Assembly (NCBI RefSeq): GCF_000801105.2
Contig: NC_079514.1
Span: 47,744,515 to 47,808,514 of the forward strand
Direction of reading: 5' to 3'
Length of the DNA stretch: 64,000 bases
From: Raphanus sativus
Taxonomy: Eukaryota; Streptophyta; Magnoliopsida; Brassicales; Brassicaceae
Shown: one piece after another, positions 10,611-25,756 of the stretch
How the letters are laid out: the number at the start of each line of letters is the position of its first letter
Numbering within the stretch: position 1 is the stretch's first letter
Made by a program: the position numbers and the translations under genes
Notes under the pieces: model-generated
What the model was told of the DNA's origin: nothing
Seen by the model: only the letters and a program-made list of their open reading frames with translations
Database searches by the model: none

Positions 10611-11324
10611 TTGATGATTGGAGAAGGCGAGAGGGATGCGTCCTCTTGTAGGCAGTGGAGCGAGTGGCAATTACTGGATTCCATTTTACCAACAGGAGGC
10701 TTCGCTCATTCCTTGGGTCTCGAAGCATCTGTTCAGACACGGCTAGTTTCGTCTCCAACAGATCTGGAAACCCACATCATCCATCTCTTGGACAACACAG
10801 CTAGCTTGCTCCTCCCTTTCGTCTACTCTTCCCACAAATCTCCGGACACAGAGACATGGGGAAGACTCGATCTATTACTCGACGCGACCTTAACAAACCA
10901 AGTCTCCTCAAAGGCATCCATCTCCCAAGGATCAGCCTTGCTCCGCGTAGCTGCTTCTGTCTTCACCGAGATCCCATCTCTGAAGACGATCAGAGACACT
11001 GCTTTGGGGGAGTCGCGTTTGCGTTTCCACCACGCCCCCGTCTTCGGGCTTGTGTGTGGTCTGCTCGGGATGGATTCGGAGACTTGTCAGAGGGCGTACC
11101 TGTTTGTTACGCTGAGAGATGTTGTCTCGGCTGCGACGAGGTTGAACTTGGTGGGACCCATGGGTGCTTCGGTGATGCAGCATCGTATCGCTGCGGTTGC
11201 GGCTGAAACCGTTTTAGAGAAGTGGAAGGATCGTGATGCTGGTGAGGCGTGTCAGACGTCTCCCTTGCTGGATGTTGTGCAAGGTTGTCACGGTTACTTG
11301 TTTTCTAGATTGTTCTGCTCTTGA
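10611..11324 (+). CDS. UREF: Urease accessory protein UreF
   Basis: A single exon encodes 237 aa, the usual length for plant UreF (Arabidopsis about 240). Family hallmarks are visible: DSILPTGGFAHSLGLEA near the N-terminus (residues about 23-39), FHHAPVFGLVCGLLGMDSE in the middle, and LRDVVSAATRLNLVGPMGAS followed by MQHR. The C-terminal tail is GCHGYLFSRLFCS. UreF works in the cytosol with UreD and UreG to load nickel into urease, and in bacteria it controls GTP hydrolysis by UreG. Two consecutive ATGs open the frame; the first is used here, but either could serve. The gene looks intact. In Arabidopsis UREF is on chromosome 1 (At1g21840, from memory), so its place among chromosome-3-type neighbours suggests transposition of the gene. 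It has no intron, so transposition could have been by DNA or RNA. Confidence 0.95.
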   Translation: MMIGEGERDASSCRQWSEWQLLDSILPTGGFAHSLGLEASVQTRLVSSPTDLETHIIHLLDNTASLLLPFVYSSHKSPDTETWGRLDLLLDATLTNQVSSKASISQGSALLRVAASVFTEIPSLKTIRDTALGESRLRFHHAPVFGLVCGLLGMDSETCQRAYLFVTLRDVVSAATRLNLVGPMGASVMQHRIAAVAAETVLEKWKDRDAGEACQTSPLLDVVQGCHGYLFSRLFCS

Positions 11325-12013
11325 TCACAAGGACCTATTTAATTGTATGTGTTTTTAAAACATTTGTTCTCTCTCCATCTCTGAGAGAAGTGGAAGTTGT
11401 GTAAACACTCATGTAGAATTGTTGTCTCAAGTATAAACGCGTTTTGCTTTTGAAAGCACTTTTTTTTTCTGGGAATCGAATAAAATCTCGTAAAATCCTC
11501 CCAAGTATTAGCATTGTCGGAGGCTTTCGTTACAAGAAGTTCAATGTTGATTTGATATTTGATCTCAAATTAGATCCACAAATAAGCAAGAAAACATTGC
11601 GTATATAATTCCTGAAACAAAATGGTAATGCCTTTTTATGTTTTTTTTTCTATTTGTTGGTTTATGTTTGGTGCAACTTTCTCTTGATTGAATCTGAGTT
11701 TTGAGTTTTTGATGCAACGATGAACATTGTGTTTAGCGATTGTGATTTTTTTTTTTTTGAAATGTTCTTCTGTGCGGTTTTTTGAGCCATGGCATCGTTA
11801 CGTTTCATACCAAAGTCAAATGTAACACGATAGGGATTTTGACTTTCAATTTAGACATTTTTAATCAAGAGTTTGGTGCTTAGTTCTTAACTTGTGTCTG
11901 ATTCTGCGCTAGCTTATGCAAATTTTCTATATGAGTTTTTGAAAGTTAGTTGATTTTGTTTACTGAGATGTAACTTTATTTTTAAGAAACAACCACTTAA
12001 CCCAGAGTTACAA
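11325..12013. other. UREF 3' region and intergenic DNA
   Basis: This contains the UREF 3' untranslated region, then AT-rich sequence with T-runs. No gene or clear repeat is seen. Confidence 0.45.
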
Positions 12014-12520
12014 ATGCAATGGGCACATGGAAATGTTGTCTCGTGGCTACAGGCAACAACATCACTGACAAAATCAACAACTCAGCACACTCAGCAGGAA
12101 AACATAAGATCAAAATGGCGACGACCACCTTTAGGACTGGTTAAGACAAACTTTGATGCAGGATGGGACAAGGAGACACAGCAAGGAAAAGCAGGATGGG
12201 TGCTTCGCGATCATCAAGGAGTAACACTTTTTGGGGGTTCAGCCGGTACTGGAATGTCAACTTCAGCTGTCGGGCTGAAGGAAAATCTCTACTAGCATCT
12301 ATGCAACATATCTGGTCATTGGGAATCACTTCCGTTATGTTTGAAGGAGATAGTCAACAATTAGTTAACATTTTCACCGGCAAACAAACAAATATTCTTG
12401 TTGATAATCTGATCAATGATATTCACTTTTGAACTAGGAAATTCAAAGATTGTACCTTTAGTTTCACAAAGCGAGCTAATAATGAACCCACCAATAGTTT
12501 GGCTAGGTTTTTTATCTCTC
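12014..12520 (+). pseudogene. Broken RNase H-like fragment of LINE origin
   Basis: The frame starting at 12014 gives WRRPPLGLVKTNFDAGWDKE and GKAGWVLRDHQG, the first strands of the plant RVT_3 RNase H-like domain (D in NFDAGWD). A frameshift near 12265-12290 moves the homology to the next frame (KSLLASMQHIWSLGITSVMF, then EGDSQQLVNIF with its catalytic D). A TGA at 12430-12432 replaces an expected Trp, and the frame continues to about 12520 (RANNEPTNSLAR). There the usual Asp of the final motif (ADxLA) is Asn. Three lesions make this non-functional. I found no flanking target duplication, so origin as a LINE tail is inferred from the domain alone. Confidence 0.75.
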
Positions 12521-12646
12521 TCGCCACACTCTAAACCTTCATCTCTATTGTTTCATAGGGCTGATTCGAGATCCTTGTTGAGGGGAAACAAAGAAGACCC
12601 GTTGAAAGTTGTGAAGGAAGGTACTGTGAAGTCTACGGTTGAAAGG

Positions 12647-13186
12647 ATGAACGCACTCGCCAAACAGATGGCTAGAAAGTTAATAATCCACCACGTCGAC
12701 GATAACGTTGTTGCCAAAGTGAAATCATCCGCGAGCTCAAGTCGAACGCGTCCACCGCCTCATTTCAAGTCCCAGCTAGTGAATGCACCGCCGCCACAGT
12801 CGAAAAGAACAGAGGTTATATCAATACAAATCCTATCTTGGATTCTTTACGGAATATGTGTTCTTCATGGCTTTAATTTCAAGAAATTGACTTGATTGTA
12901 GCTCTTGGATACTACTCTTCAAGATGTTTTTCAATTTATTAGCCCAACAGAAGCTGATTTTCTCATGAGGATTGCCATCATTACTCAACTGCGTGATGTA
13001 TTAAAGTCAGTAAAAAGTTTAAGAGATGTTACTGTAGAACCGTATGGATCGTTCGTCTCCAACCTCTATACAAGATGGAGCAACAACCTCGACAATCGAA
13101 CCGGTAAATTTGACAACAGAGATATCCATGTCGCTCCATCTTGTATGATTATACAATCTCATTTGATCATGCTAACGTGTACATGA
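12647..13186 (+). pseudogene. Truncated HESO1/URT1-type nucleotidyltransferase gene
   Basis: Two exons (12647-12814 and 12902-13186, with an 87-bp GT-AG intron) join in frame as ...PPPQSKRTE + LLDTTLQDVFQFISPTEADF. The sequence then runs through ITQLRDVLKSVKSLRDVTVE to PYGSFVSNLYTRW. This is the N-terminal signature of plant terminal uridylyltransferase / poly(A) polymerase-like proteins, where GSFVSNLFTRWGDLD carries the catalytic aspartates. Here the DxD is altered (RWSNNLDNR) and the sequence ends 30 residues later, so the palm, central and PAP-associated domains are gone. The true start is uncertain because the frame is open upstream to 12416. It is most likely a decayed duplicate; transcription cannot be judged. 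Confidence 0.65.
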
Positions 13187-14823
13187 GAATGTGTTCATTA
13201 AAACGTATTCATGAGAAAGTGTCCATACATAATTGGAGCTTTAGTTCTCGGCTAATAATAAATTCATCATGAGAAGTAAAATGTCATAATACCGAGAAAC
13301 AAAAGAGAAGCTGCACAAAGACTGTACAATCAACAACTAATAAATAAATATTCAGTGAAGATTTAGCTCTTAATTTTGTTGTGGTGATTGGTTCTCTTAT
13401 CTCCCGTGACTCGCTAACGATTTAAATATATTTTGCATATATATGAAAATGGAGAAGATCCAAATTTGTCAAACCCATTGGCGGTATCTGAAATTGGATA
13501 ACAAATCCACTTGTATATGTTGCAAATGATGTTAGAGCTACTGGTGCATCTACATATCGAGTTTTAATATCTAGAAGAATAAATTACAAAGAAACAAAAA
13601 AATGCTGATAAATAGCCAAAAAGGCAAAGAATAAACAAATAGGCAAACTTAGAAAGAAATAAATGGTGGAGAGCTCCATTTCTGCCATGGTTCATGTGAT
13701 GTTAGCAATAATGAAGCATGAGAAGACTTTTTTTTTTAGCATGAGAAGATTTGGATGATCCAGCAGTGGAAGTTTACTATATTCCATACCAATGAACTCA
13801 ACTAACACATATAGAACATGTAATAATATGATTACATTATAGTGTTCTTATGATTTCAATGATCAGTCCTTGCATGATTCATTAGATGTGTACTGACTAA
13901 CTGATCATAAGTTTTACTCATGTCTTTGTACTCTATCTTTTTGGTGTTCAACACATATTTAAAATGTACATACATGAAGGTCAAAACATATTATATATCA
14001 TTAATACATTATATCAATTAAGTTTATTATTATTAGATAATCATATTTTCCACATCCTTTCCAATCACGAAGTACATACATGATTATCTACAACGCATAT
14101 TAGTTACAAACATACAGAACCTTTCTTTCATCACCATTGACAATGACATACATTTCTTACATGTGAAGTAGTTATTAGCCATGCTCTTTATATCTTTTCC
14201 TGCGGCTTTCCAGAAATCTGAAGTCTTCCAAGGCGTTGTTTAGCTTTTTCTCGCAACTAGTGATGCAAGCTGTGGCGAAGGCGTTTCCTTTGTACTTGGG
14301 TTTAATTCCGGAGAGGAACCTCAATCCCTTTTTAACGGAGGTTTCTCATGTACAGCTAAACGTTTTTAACGCCAAAACAAAGTTGCACACATGTGAAGCA
14401 GTATTAAACAAAAGAAACACACTAATTGTGAAGATATGCATATAACTTCCACGTTTGGAATTGTTAAAGATTTAGATATCTTAACAATGGTCGACACAGA
14501 ATTCATTTGTGTGTGTCTAATTTACACGTATCATATCATATAGAGAACGAGGAAGCGAGTTTTATAATTAATAAACAGCAAAAATCAAATGATTGGATGC
14601 ACGGACCTAATGGCAAACATGAGAAATGTGACGTGGGTGTTCTAAGACTTGTTCTAAATACACAAAAGGGTCCTAATTATGTTACTACTCCTAAACATAT
14701 TCGTATGCAAAACATACATCATACACGATCAAGTCGACCTAATAACACACTTGTTTTTGAGATAAATATGTCTGTCCCAACGAGAGTCAGTAACACAATT
14801 AACATAATCACTTCTACCATCTT
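13187..14823. other. Intergenic, no supported gene
   Basis: AT-rich DNA lies between the nucleotidyltransferase fragment and the 3' end of GCN5. A short frame at 14236-14445 (VMQAVAKAFPLYLGLIPE) looks protein-like but could not be identified and lacks extended context. Another at 14507-14830 runs into the GCN5 3' end and is not credible. Confidence 0.4.
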
Positions 14824-18572
<3,749 letters not shown>

Positions 18573-18597
18573 TGAGTAGCAGTGGAAATGGAGATGG

Positions 18598-18606
18598 TTA
18601 GGGTTT
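18598..18606 (-). promoter_or_regulatory. Telo-box in the GCN5 leader
   Basis: TTAGGGTTT on the + strand gives AAACCCTAA in the GCN5 direction, 26-34 bp upstream of the start codon. Telo-boxes are frequent near transcription starts of growth and translation genes in Arabidopsis. The motif is seen; its function is inferred. Confidence 0.6.
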
Positions 18607-18659
18607 CTTTTGGATCGGACGATCGACGACGAACGGAAAATTTATTTATTTGAAGTGAT

Positions 18660-20020
18660 TCATTTAATATAAAAATGTGGTTTTTGTTTAACCACTGCTA
18701 AACCGGTAGGTTAGCTATTAACGGTTGCAATTTTGCAATAACTTAAGTTTTTATACTGCTATTTCCGAAGTGAATTCTAATATTCTCATATTAATTATTA
18801 GAACAGTTAAAATCAACTATGTCTTTAATAAATTTTAGTATGTGATTTATTATGTAATAACTAAACACAAATTTTCTATTAATAATATTATATTTATATG
18901 TTGTATTAAATAATTGATAAAACATACTTTAAAATAAGATAACTCTTGTTATCTTGAAATAATGCTTTTCTGTTACAAAAGTTAAAAATAAAAATATAAA
19001 AATCATTATATAATTTTATAAAGTTATATTAACAACATATATGTATGTATTAGATAAAGATAATACACGAGAATGCATCAAAGTATTTGTAGCGTAATAT
19101 GTATTAATTAATTTGTAAGAGATTTCAATTAGTTGAAAATTTTATCATATGCAAATACTATATACTATTTATTCCTAATTTTATAAATTTTCTTCAGTTT
19201 TTCCGCAAAGAAAAAGTTATATACATAATGAGTTGGACGTCACTGTAATGATCAAAATTGTAAGATTTTCATAAGTATACCATGTATTATATAAATAATT
19301 AAATAAATGGAAATACGAGTTAAAATATAATTTTAAGAATATATCTTCAAAACAATTGTATTATATTATGTTATTTGTCAAGTTCTTGTTATTTTGACTG
19401 ATGATTCATCAATTTAAATTTATATTATTATTTGAATTTATAAAATAAGTAGTTTTGTTTATTTGTCACATTCTCCATAACTTTAGGTAATTTTGTTTAT
19501 TTGCGATGTTCTTATTATTTTGATTGACGGTCATCAATTAAAATATATACAATTATTTATTAAATTTTATAAAATACAAGTCTTTTTGCTTATTTGTAGT
19601 ATTCTCTATAATTTTAGGTAACTATACTTATGTGTCATATTTTTTATGATTTGACTGCATAATCATCAATTTAAATTAATACTATGATTTGCATTTTATA
19701 AAGTAAGCAGAAATAGCTATTAGGAGAGAATTTAAAATATTTTGCCCCATAATTTATGTATAAATAATTAAATAAGCAGAAGTATAAATTAGAGCATAGT
19801 TCTAAGATTATATCTTCAAATCCTTTTATATATTATATTATATTAAATATTCTGATTAAATCAGTCTTTAAAATATTATTTTTTATAGAATATGTAGCTT
19901 AATGTTTTAATATATTCATTGGCTTATTTTGAATAGGTAATTTATAGTTTGATATAATGAACTAATATTATATTTTTGATTACATTTTACATGATTCTCA
20001 TATTTGCGGAAATATGAATC
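18660..20020. other. AT-rich intergenic DNA
   Basis: No gene is seen. A three-copy tandem repeat lies within it (listed separately). The rest is AT-rich and probably old transposon debris. Confidence 0.45.
19371..19700. repeat. Imperfect tandem repeat, about 126-131 bp unit, ~2.6 copies
   Basis: Three consecutive segments starting near 19371, 19497 and 19628 share the order: TTATTTGT..., TTATTTTGA(C/T)TGA..., TCATCAATT..., a (T)TTATAAAAT segment, and CTCTATAATTTTAGGTAA. The copies are diverged. No coding content. Confidence 0.6.
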
Positions 20021-20029
20021 TATAACTAT

Positions 20030-20950
20030 AAAACAAACAAACAATATATATATATATTTTTAACTCGAAGAAAGTTGAGATATATAGTGTCGATAAGAAA
20101 CCAAAGACAAATAACATAAACCAAACAAAATAAAATAAAATAAAATAAAGACATAAAAAGCCTAAAACCCATATATGTCCACAAGTCTATTCTTTCCACC
20201 TTTCCAAAAGAATTTGATATCAATGGAGCTGATCTTAGGAACAAATGTCTTGAGCAGTCCCAACCCTGAAGGGAATATCACCAAGCCATACTCAGAAACA
20301 ATCGAGAGGTCAAATCTACACCAACTCCAGCAGTTGCTATCCATGTGAAACTTGCATGACCAGAAACCACCACTAAAACTAAGATATAAGGACAGAAGAC
20401 CTTGAAACGCTATTTGGGAAAACGTCAAAGAAGACCACCAGCTCTTACACGTGGACACTCGCAAGGCAGCCAAGTGACCTACAGAACAAAGACTGTCCAC
20501 CTCCTCGCAAGAGAAAAACTGAAGGTCAAGTTAACTGCTTCGTCTAGAAACCATCTCCCATAACCACAAAGGACCACGGTAATGTCTAGTAAATACCTCC
20601 ACAGCGAACATAAATCACAAAAAACGAACCTAAAAAAGCTAACTTAAGATGCGACAAAGTAACTGAAACAGTAAGAACCAAACAAAATCAGTATTCCCAC
20701 GACTTCAAGCTAATACTAATTCACCACACAAGAACATAAGTTCCGGAGATCGAGATGCTAGAAAATCATCCTTCCCAGAAACACAAAGCCGGCGATAGAG
20801 ATGCTAGAGGAACTATCCCTCCCGGAGACATAAAGCCGGCAGTAAAGAGCTTTGAGAGCCTCTTTCCCTGGAGTCTTAGCCGCTTCCAGTGGCGGTGAGA
20901 ACCACCAACCACCAGAGCAAGAGAGAGAAGACCGATGACTGCTCTTCTAA
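20030..20950 (-). other. Unidentified, probably transposon-derived sequence
   Basis: This stretch is more GC-rich than its flanks and reads better on the - strand, where a 112-codon frame (20500-20162) is open. It has no motif I recognise. Near 20735-20850 a phrase of about 55 bp (GAGATGCTAGA..., CCGGAGA..., ACAAAGCCGGC) recurs twice. The composition and T-rich - strand end resemble the 3' region of a Brassicaceae LINE, but I see no RT or RNase H motif, so I leave it unnamed. Confidence 0.3.
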
Positions 20951-20962
20951 CATGGTTTTTTT

Positions 20963-20965
<3 letters not shown>

Positions 20966-20998
<33 letters not shown>
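20966..20998. repeat. (TA)n microsatellite
   Basis: About 16 uninterrupted TA repeats. The repeat tract resumes at 22423 on the other side of the Helitron-like block, so the insertion seems to have landed within it. Confidence 0.85.
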
Positions 20999-21001
<3 letters not shown>

Positions 21002-21005
21002 CTAG

Positions 21006-22422
21006 TCTATATTTGAGAAGTGATTTGCCACATGTCTTCTCTACAATCGTTTTCACAAAAAAAATTGTGACGTGGCTATTAAGATTGATGACATGTCATA
21101 TGGTTAAATATGACATGGACAATTACATTTAATGCTAATATATATTTTTGGAAATCTTTTTAGAATATGGCAATAACTCATATATTACATTTAATATTGA
21201 TTTATATTTTTGGTAAACTTTGTAAAATATGGTAATAACTCATAAATCATCACTAAAATAAATATATTCAAATATGATATTTTAAATTTCGAAATATTAT
21301 ATAATTTTACTTTTATAATAATAAAATTTTTATTATCTAAAATTTTCTAAATTTTCTGAATTAAAAAAAATAAATCGTAATATCATTAGTTTTTTCTTTT
21401 AAATATCTACAAATTATATAAATATTATTTAGTTTTAAATTTTGATAACTACACAATTTTATATGATTTTTAGTAATTTTGTACAAGTTGATTTAATAAT
21501 TTAACCAAATGAAATAAATAATTTTTTATCTAAGATTTTAACTTTATATATATACATATTTATTCTTAAATATAATTTAAAATAAAATAAAAATATTTTC
21601 TCTTAATTTTATGCTTAATTAATGATATTTATATTAATTATTAGTCAAAATAATAAAATATATAATATTAATAAAGTACATTTTAAAATATAAAATTTAA
21701 CTTTTAAAAAATTCATCACTACACATGGTGCATGAAAACACCTAGATTAATAATTGTGACATAGCTACTAAAATTGATGACATGTCTTATAGATTAATAT
21801 GACATGGACAATTATATTTAATGTTAATTTATATTTTTGATAAAAAATTTAAAATATGGTAATAACTAATATATTATATTTATTATCGATTTATATTTTT
21901 GGACTTTTTAAAAATATGGCAATAAAGCATAAATCATCATTAAAATAAATATATTTAATTATGGCATTTCAAATTTTGAAATATCATTTAAATTAAAAAT
22001 ATTTCAAAAAATATAAACATATTTTTAGAAAATTATAAAATTAAATCATAAAATCAAATTAAATCGTAAAATCATTAGTTTCTTATATATATTTACAGAT
22101 TTTATAAATATTATTTAATTTTAATTTTTGACAATTCTGAAATTTTACATATTTATTTAATATATTTAATTAAAATAAATAGATAGAAAAATCGACCTAA
22201 GATTATAATTTTAAATATATACATGCACATTCTTAAATATAATTCAAAATAAACAAAATTGGTTTTATCTTAATTATAGTATTCAGTTAAATCAAATTTA
22301 TATTAAAATATTGATAAAAAAGAAAATCTATAGTATTAATAAAAAATAAATATAATTTATATTTATCTTTTAAAAAATATTTTAAATTTTTTTTACTGTG
22401 CATGGTGCAGGAAAACACCTAG
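21006..22422 (+). mobile_element. Helitron-like element with an internal tandem duplication
   Basis: It starts TCTATATTTGAGAAGTG at 21006 and ends GGAAAACACCTAG at 22422, followed by T, as expected for a Helitron. A near copy of the end (GTGCATGAAAACACCTAG, to about 21744) occurs in the middle. The sequence after it (AATTGTGAC...GATGACATGTC, from about 21753) repeats that from about 21064. The block is therefore about two 690-bp units in tandem, the second lacking the first 60 bp. No coding capacity. Confidence 0.65.
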
Positions 22423-23286
22423 TATATATATATATAAGTTTCTTCAATTATCAAAATTTATAGATAAATTTTAATTTTTACCCTAACGTAATAATTAATG
22501 TTTGTTGAAATCTCAAAATAAATTACATTATACACCCAAGTAATATAATATTTTTTATTATTTTTGAATTTGATGTAAATACTATATACAGCTCATATAT
22601 GGTAGTTTCTCTTTTTAATTTTTACCTTTTTAATAATTATGAGTTGCATGGATTAAGATGATTAATATAATGTAATAAATTTAATGTTATTCTTTTTATT
22701 AACCGATTAAAAGTTTTTTCTATCAATTTTTATCAACAAATTTAGTTTGTCAAAATTATTATAAATTTCAAATACATACAAAACTTACTTACCTCAAATA
22801 ATATTTAAGTGATATCTTCTTGTGATATCGCAGAAAGTTATCTAGTTATTATTGTAATTATCGTATATAAGGTCAATGTAATTTTTCTTACGTAATGAAA
22901 ATAAATAAAGCCGCAAGGTTACATTAATATAATGTATTCATGCTTTTAATCCTTTTAATTGTCAAACATAAAGTCTCTTTGATTTTCAAGTATATTGATC
23001 CACGTCTTGATTTCATTGTTCTTATTAAAATATTTATATATAAATTTGAGTTTCTTCATTCTTAAGAATGCCACGTAGGATTCTAGATCAGAAAATTGAG
23101 GTTTCAGGAATTGCCATGTGTCCGCCTATTTGAAAAGCTGTGTACATTTAAATCAGAAAGAATCCAAGGTTTTTTAATGGGCTTCTGTTCCAATGAAAAA
23201 ACCAGCCTGCCTAAAAGGAATTTCCATTTAGGTTAATAACTTGATTACTGATGGGCCTCGTTCCATTACTTACAAATTCTGAGCCA
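22423..23286. other. AT-rich intergenic DNA
   Basis: No gene or bounded repeat is supported. A less AT-rich patch at 23050-23280 (CCACGTAGG, GGGCTTCTGTTCC) may be transposon debris. Confidence 0.4.
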
Positions 23287-23288
23287 AA

Positions 23289-23382
23289 CATAATTATAGT
23301 GTGACGCCCGTCATCTCTTATTTAGAGAACAACATAATTATAGTGTGACCCCCGTCATCTCTTATTTGGAGAACAGCGTGAC
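23289..23382. repeat. Tandem duplication of about 46 bp
   Basis: The phrase ACATAATTATAGTGTGAC, followed by CCGTCATCTCTTATTT and GAGAACA, is repeated immediately, with two or three differences. Confidence 0.85.
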
Positions 23383-23753
23383 ACCAATAATATCTCATAA
23401 TAAAATAGCCCATATACACAACTTCACTCACCCTAAGTCCAAATAAAAAAACGAATAAAAGTACAGTAGCACCAATCCATACAAATATCATATAATCATC
23501 CATCTCACCTGAAATGGAGAAGAAATATAGGTAAACAATATGAGAGTCACTCAGTGAGGTATGAGATGCAAACCCGTTGGAAGTTTAAATTTATTCATTA
23601 ATGTTTTATTTTAATTTGTTTTTTATTTTTTATATTAAAAATTGATAAATAAACAAAATCTGAAATAAAAAACTGATAACATTATAGAAATTAAATACAT
23701 ACATAGTTTGAAACTGAAATTGAAAAAGAAATATTCAGAAGTTAAAAAAAAAA

Positions 23754-25075
23754 CTAAAAATCGGAAGGAAACAAACACTTCATCTTCTCCAATATCTCGA
23801 GGTTAGTCTTCTTTTGATCGGCCAACTCAGTAAGGATTGTGGCGTTCTGCATCTTCAATGCCTCAATCCGCTCATCTTTGTTCTGTAGCTGCTCTAAGAT
23901 CAGGGGATCAGCATACGGGACTTGTGAAGAAGAAGAAGAAGATGGACATGAAGAGGCACGACGAGCCAACCCAACTAAACGGCCTTTCCGTTTACGGATC
24001 GCCTAAAAAAATTTAAATTTAGTAAAATATTTATTATAAACTAAATATAGTAATGAAAAATTTACTTTTTCCACCATGTTGTTTATTTGCAGCCGGGACA
24101 AGTTGGTGGAAGCTCCCTTGAATCGTCATCAGAAAGAGGCTGAGAAGCTAGAAATGCTTCCTTTTGGGTCTCCACCAACTCAATGACCTCTCTTATTACG
24201 GGGTCTTGAATTTGACCCGTCTTTTTGTTAGTATACGCCTCCTTCATGACATCAAGATGATCAACGCGATTACCGTTTTTTGCTTCAACCTGAAAACAAC
24301 ATTAACCAAGGAATATATAAATATATTTATTTAAATAAATATATAAAAAATAGAACTTACAAGTTTATCCTCCTTAGAAGACATAGTGCAAACACCGAGG
24401 TTGTGCACATAAATACCTTTCCCGCCACGATCACTCTTCCGGTTGGTTGAGTTCTTAAGATCTTCTCTATAGTCTCTTGCTTCCCCCAATGCACCAGCAA
24501 CTCTTCCCACACCGTCGTGTTAAATAAATCGTGGCTTCTTGTTCTTGAGCCATAGCTGCTTCCACTCGTAGATCTGTTTCGTGTAAGAGTCCATGACCTT
24601 ATCGTTGAATGCCTGACGGACTGTTTCCGTGAGTCTAGACTCCCAAGTGAACTCTTGCTACAAAAACACATAATTTAATTAGTAGATATATGATAAAAAT
24701 CAAAAATTAAAAATGCTTTAAAAAGCAGAAGAGTTATCGAAAACTGACGAAACCACAACTCGCGGTCCTCAGCAGGAATCACGCTCCAATTCGGATGTCC
24801 CGTGAGGATCATGGAATACATCCTCTGGTTGATGGTCCTGCTAATGTCATTGCTCGATATTGTTGAACCTTAAAAAAACAAAGAGAATGTTAGAAAGTAT
24901 ATGGAAAAAAAATTATGTTACAAATAAAATAAAAATACTAACCACGTTGTCCGTCCCCGTCGTGGATTGGGATGGAGGACTGGAAGATGGTCTCGACCTG
25001 GTTGTTGAACCAATAATTCAACTGGCATGATACCCCCTCGGCTCATGTGGAGCAGCTGTAGCGGGAGCAGGAATA
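23754..25075 (-). pseudogene. Degenerate plant transposase-like gene (Ptta/En-Spm type)
   Basis: On the - strand, exon-like blocks follow the order of the plant Ptta/En/Spm transposase family. First is a proline/serine-rich start (about 25075-24950), then ISRTINQRMYSMILTGHPNW and SVIPAEDRELWFRQF (24866-24745). Next come WESRLTETVRQAFNDKVMDS, then TTVWEELLVHWGKQETIEK, then NRKSDRGGKGIYVHN (24660-24360), then KEAYTNKKTGQIQDPVIREV (about 24290-24070). The tail is coiled: LEQLQNKDERIEALKMQNAT to CLFPSDF (ending at 23754). The third block switches frame twice, with a TAA in the main frame, so it cannot be translated through. No CACTA termini were found. The domain assignment is from memory of the family. 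Confidence 0.5.
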
Positions 25076-25079
25076 ACTG

Positions 25080-25756
25080 GAACCGAATTTTGTTTCTTTA
25101 ACTCTAATCCCACCCGCTAAATACTTTAGTTAATGCTATTCAGATGATTTTTCATCGTGTGTGCTATTTTTGAACAACACGTTAATTTAGTGATATCTAT
25201 AAATATCACTTTATCTAATCACTTTTAGTTATTGGGAATTGATATATTGATTAACTAGATGTAATGCGAAGCTTGTAAGATACATAAACTAAAAGAGCTC
25301 TTCCTCTTCTCACATCTTGCTAGTATTCGGGAATCTCCGGATCTATGCTTATTTTCATTTAGTTTAATTTAGTTTTTTCATTTCTTAGTTGCTACACAAT
25401 TTTGCAAGTAGAAACTTTGAAAAGTAAAATTTATTTTTATGACGCTATACTTTGTCGCATAATCATGTTTGGAACTAGAATACAATAAACCATGTAACTG
25501 AGGTATGCAAATTACGTACAACACTCATGTCAAGAGGATTATATAGGTATCCAAAAGTATCATGTCAAGAATACACAATACATAAACGGAATTTGCAAGG
25601 GTTACAAATAGACCGCAAAGCGATCTCTGTGAAAATAAAATAAAAAGGAAAACATATGAAGGTGTTGTAAACAACAAATCCAGGGAAAACTGAAATTAAT
25701 TGCATACATTTTGGATAAAACTCAATAGTTTATTTTAGAAACACATTTACTGGTTT
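25080..25756. other. Intergenic and extensin A 3' region
   Basis: No gene seen. The right-hand part should contain the 3' untranslated region of extensin A. Confidence 0.45.

Noticed and set aside
14236..14445. Possible peptidase fragment (VMQAVAKAFPLYLGLIPE)
   Set aside because: Slight resemblance to an aminopeptidase N-terminal region from memory only; no further motif or exon was found.
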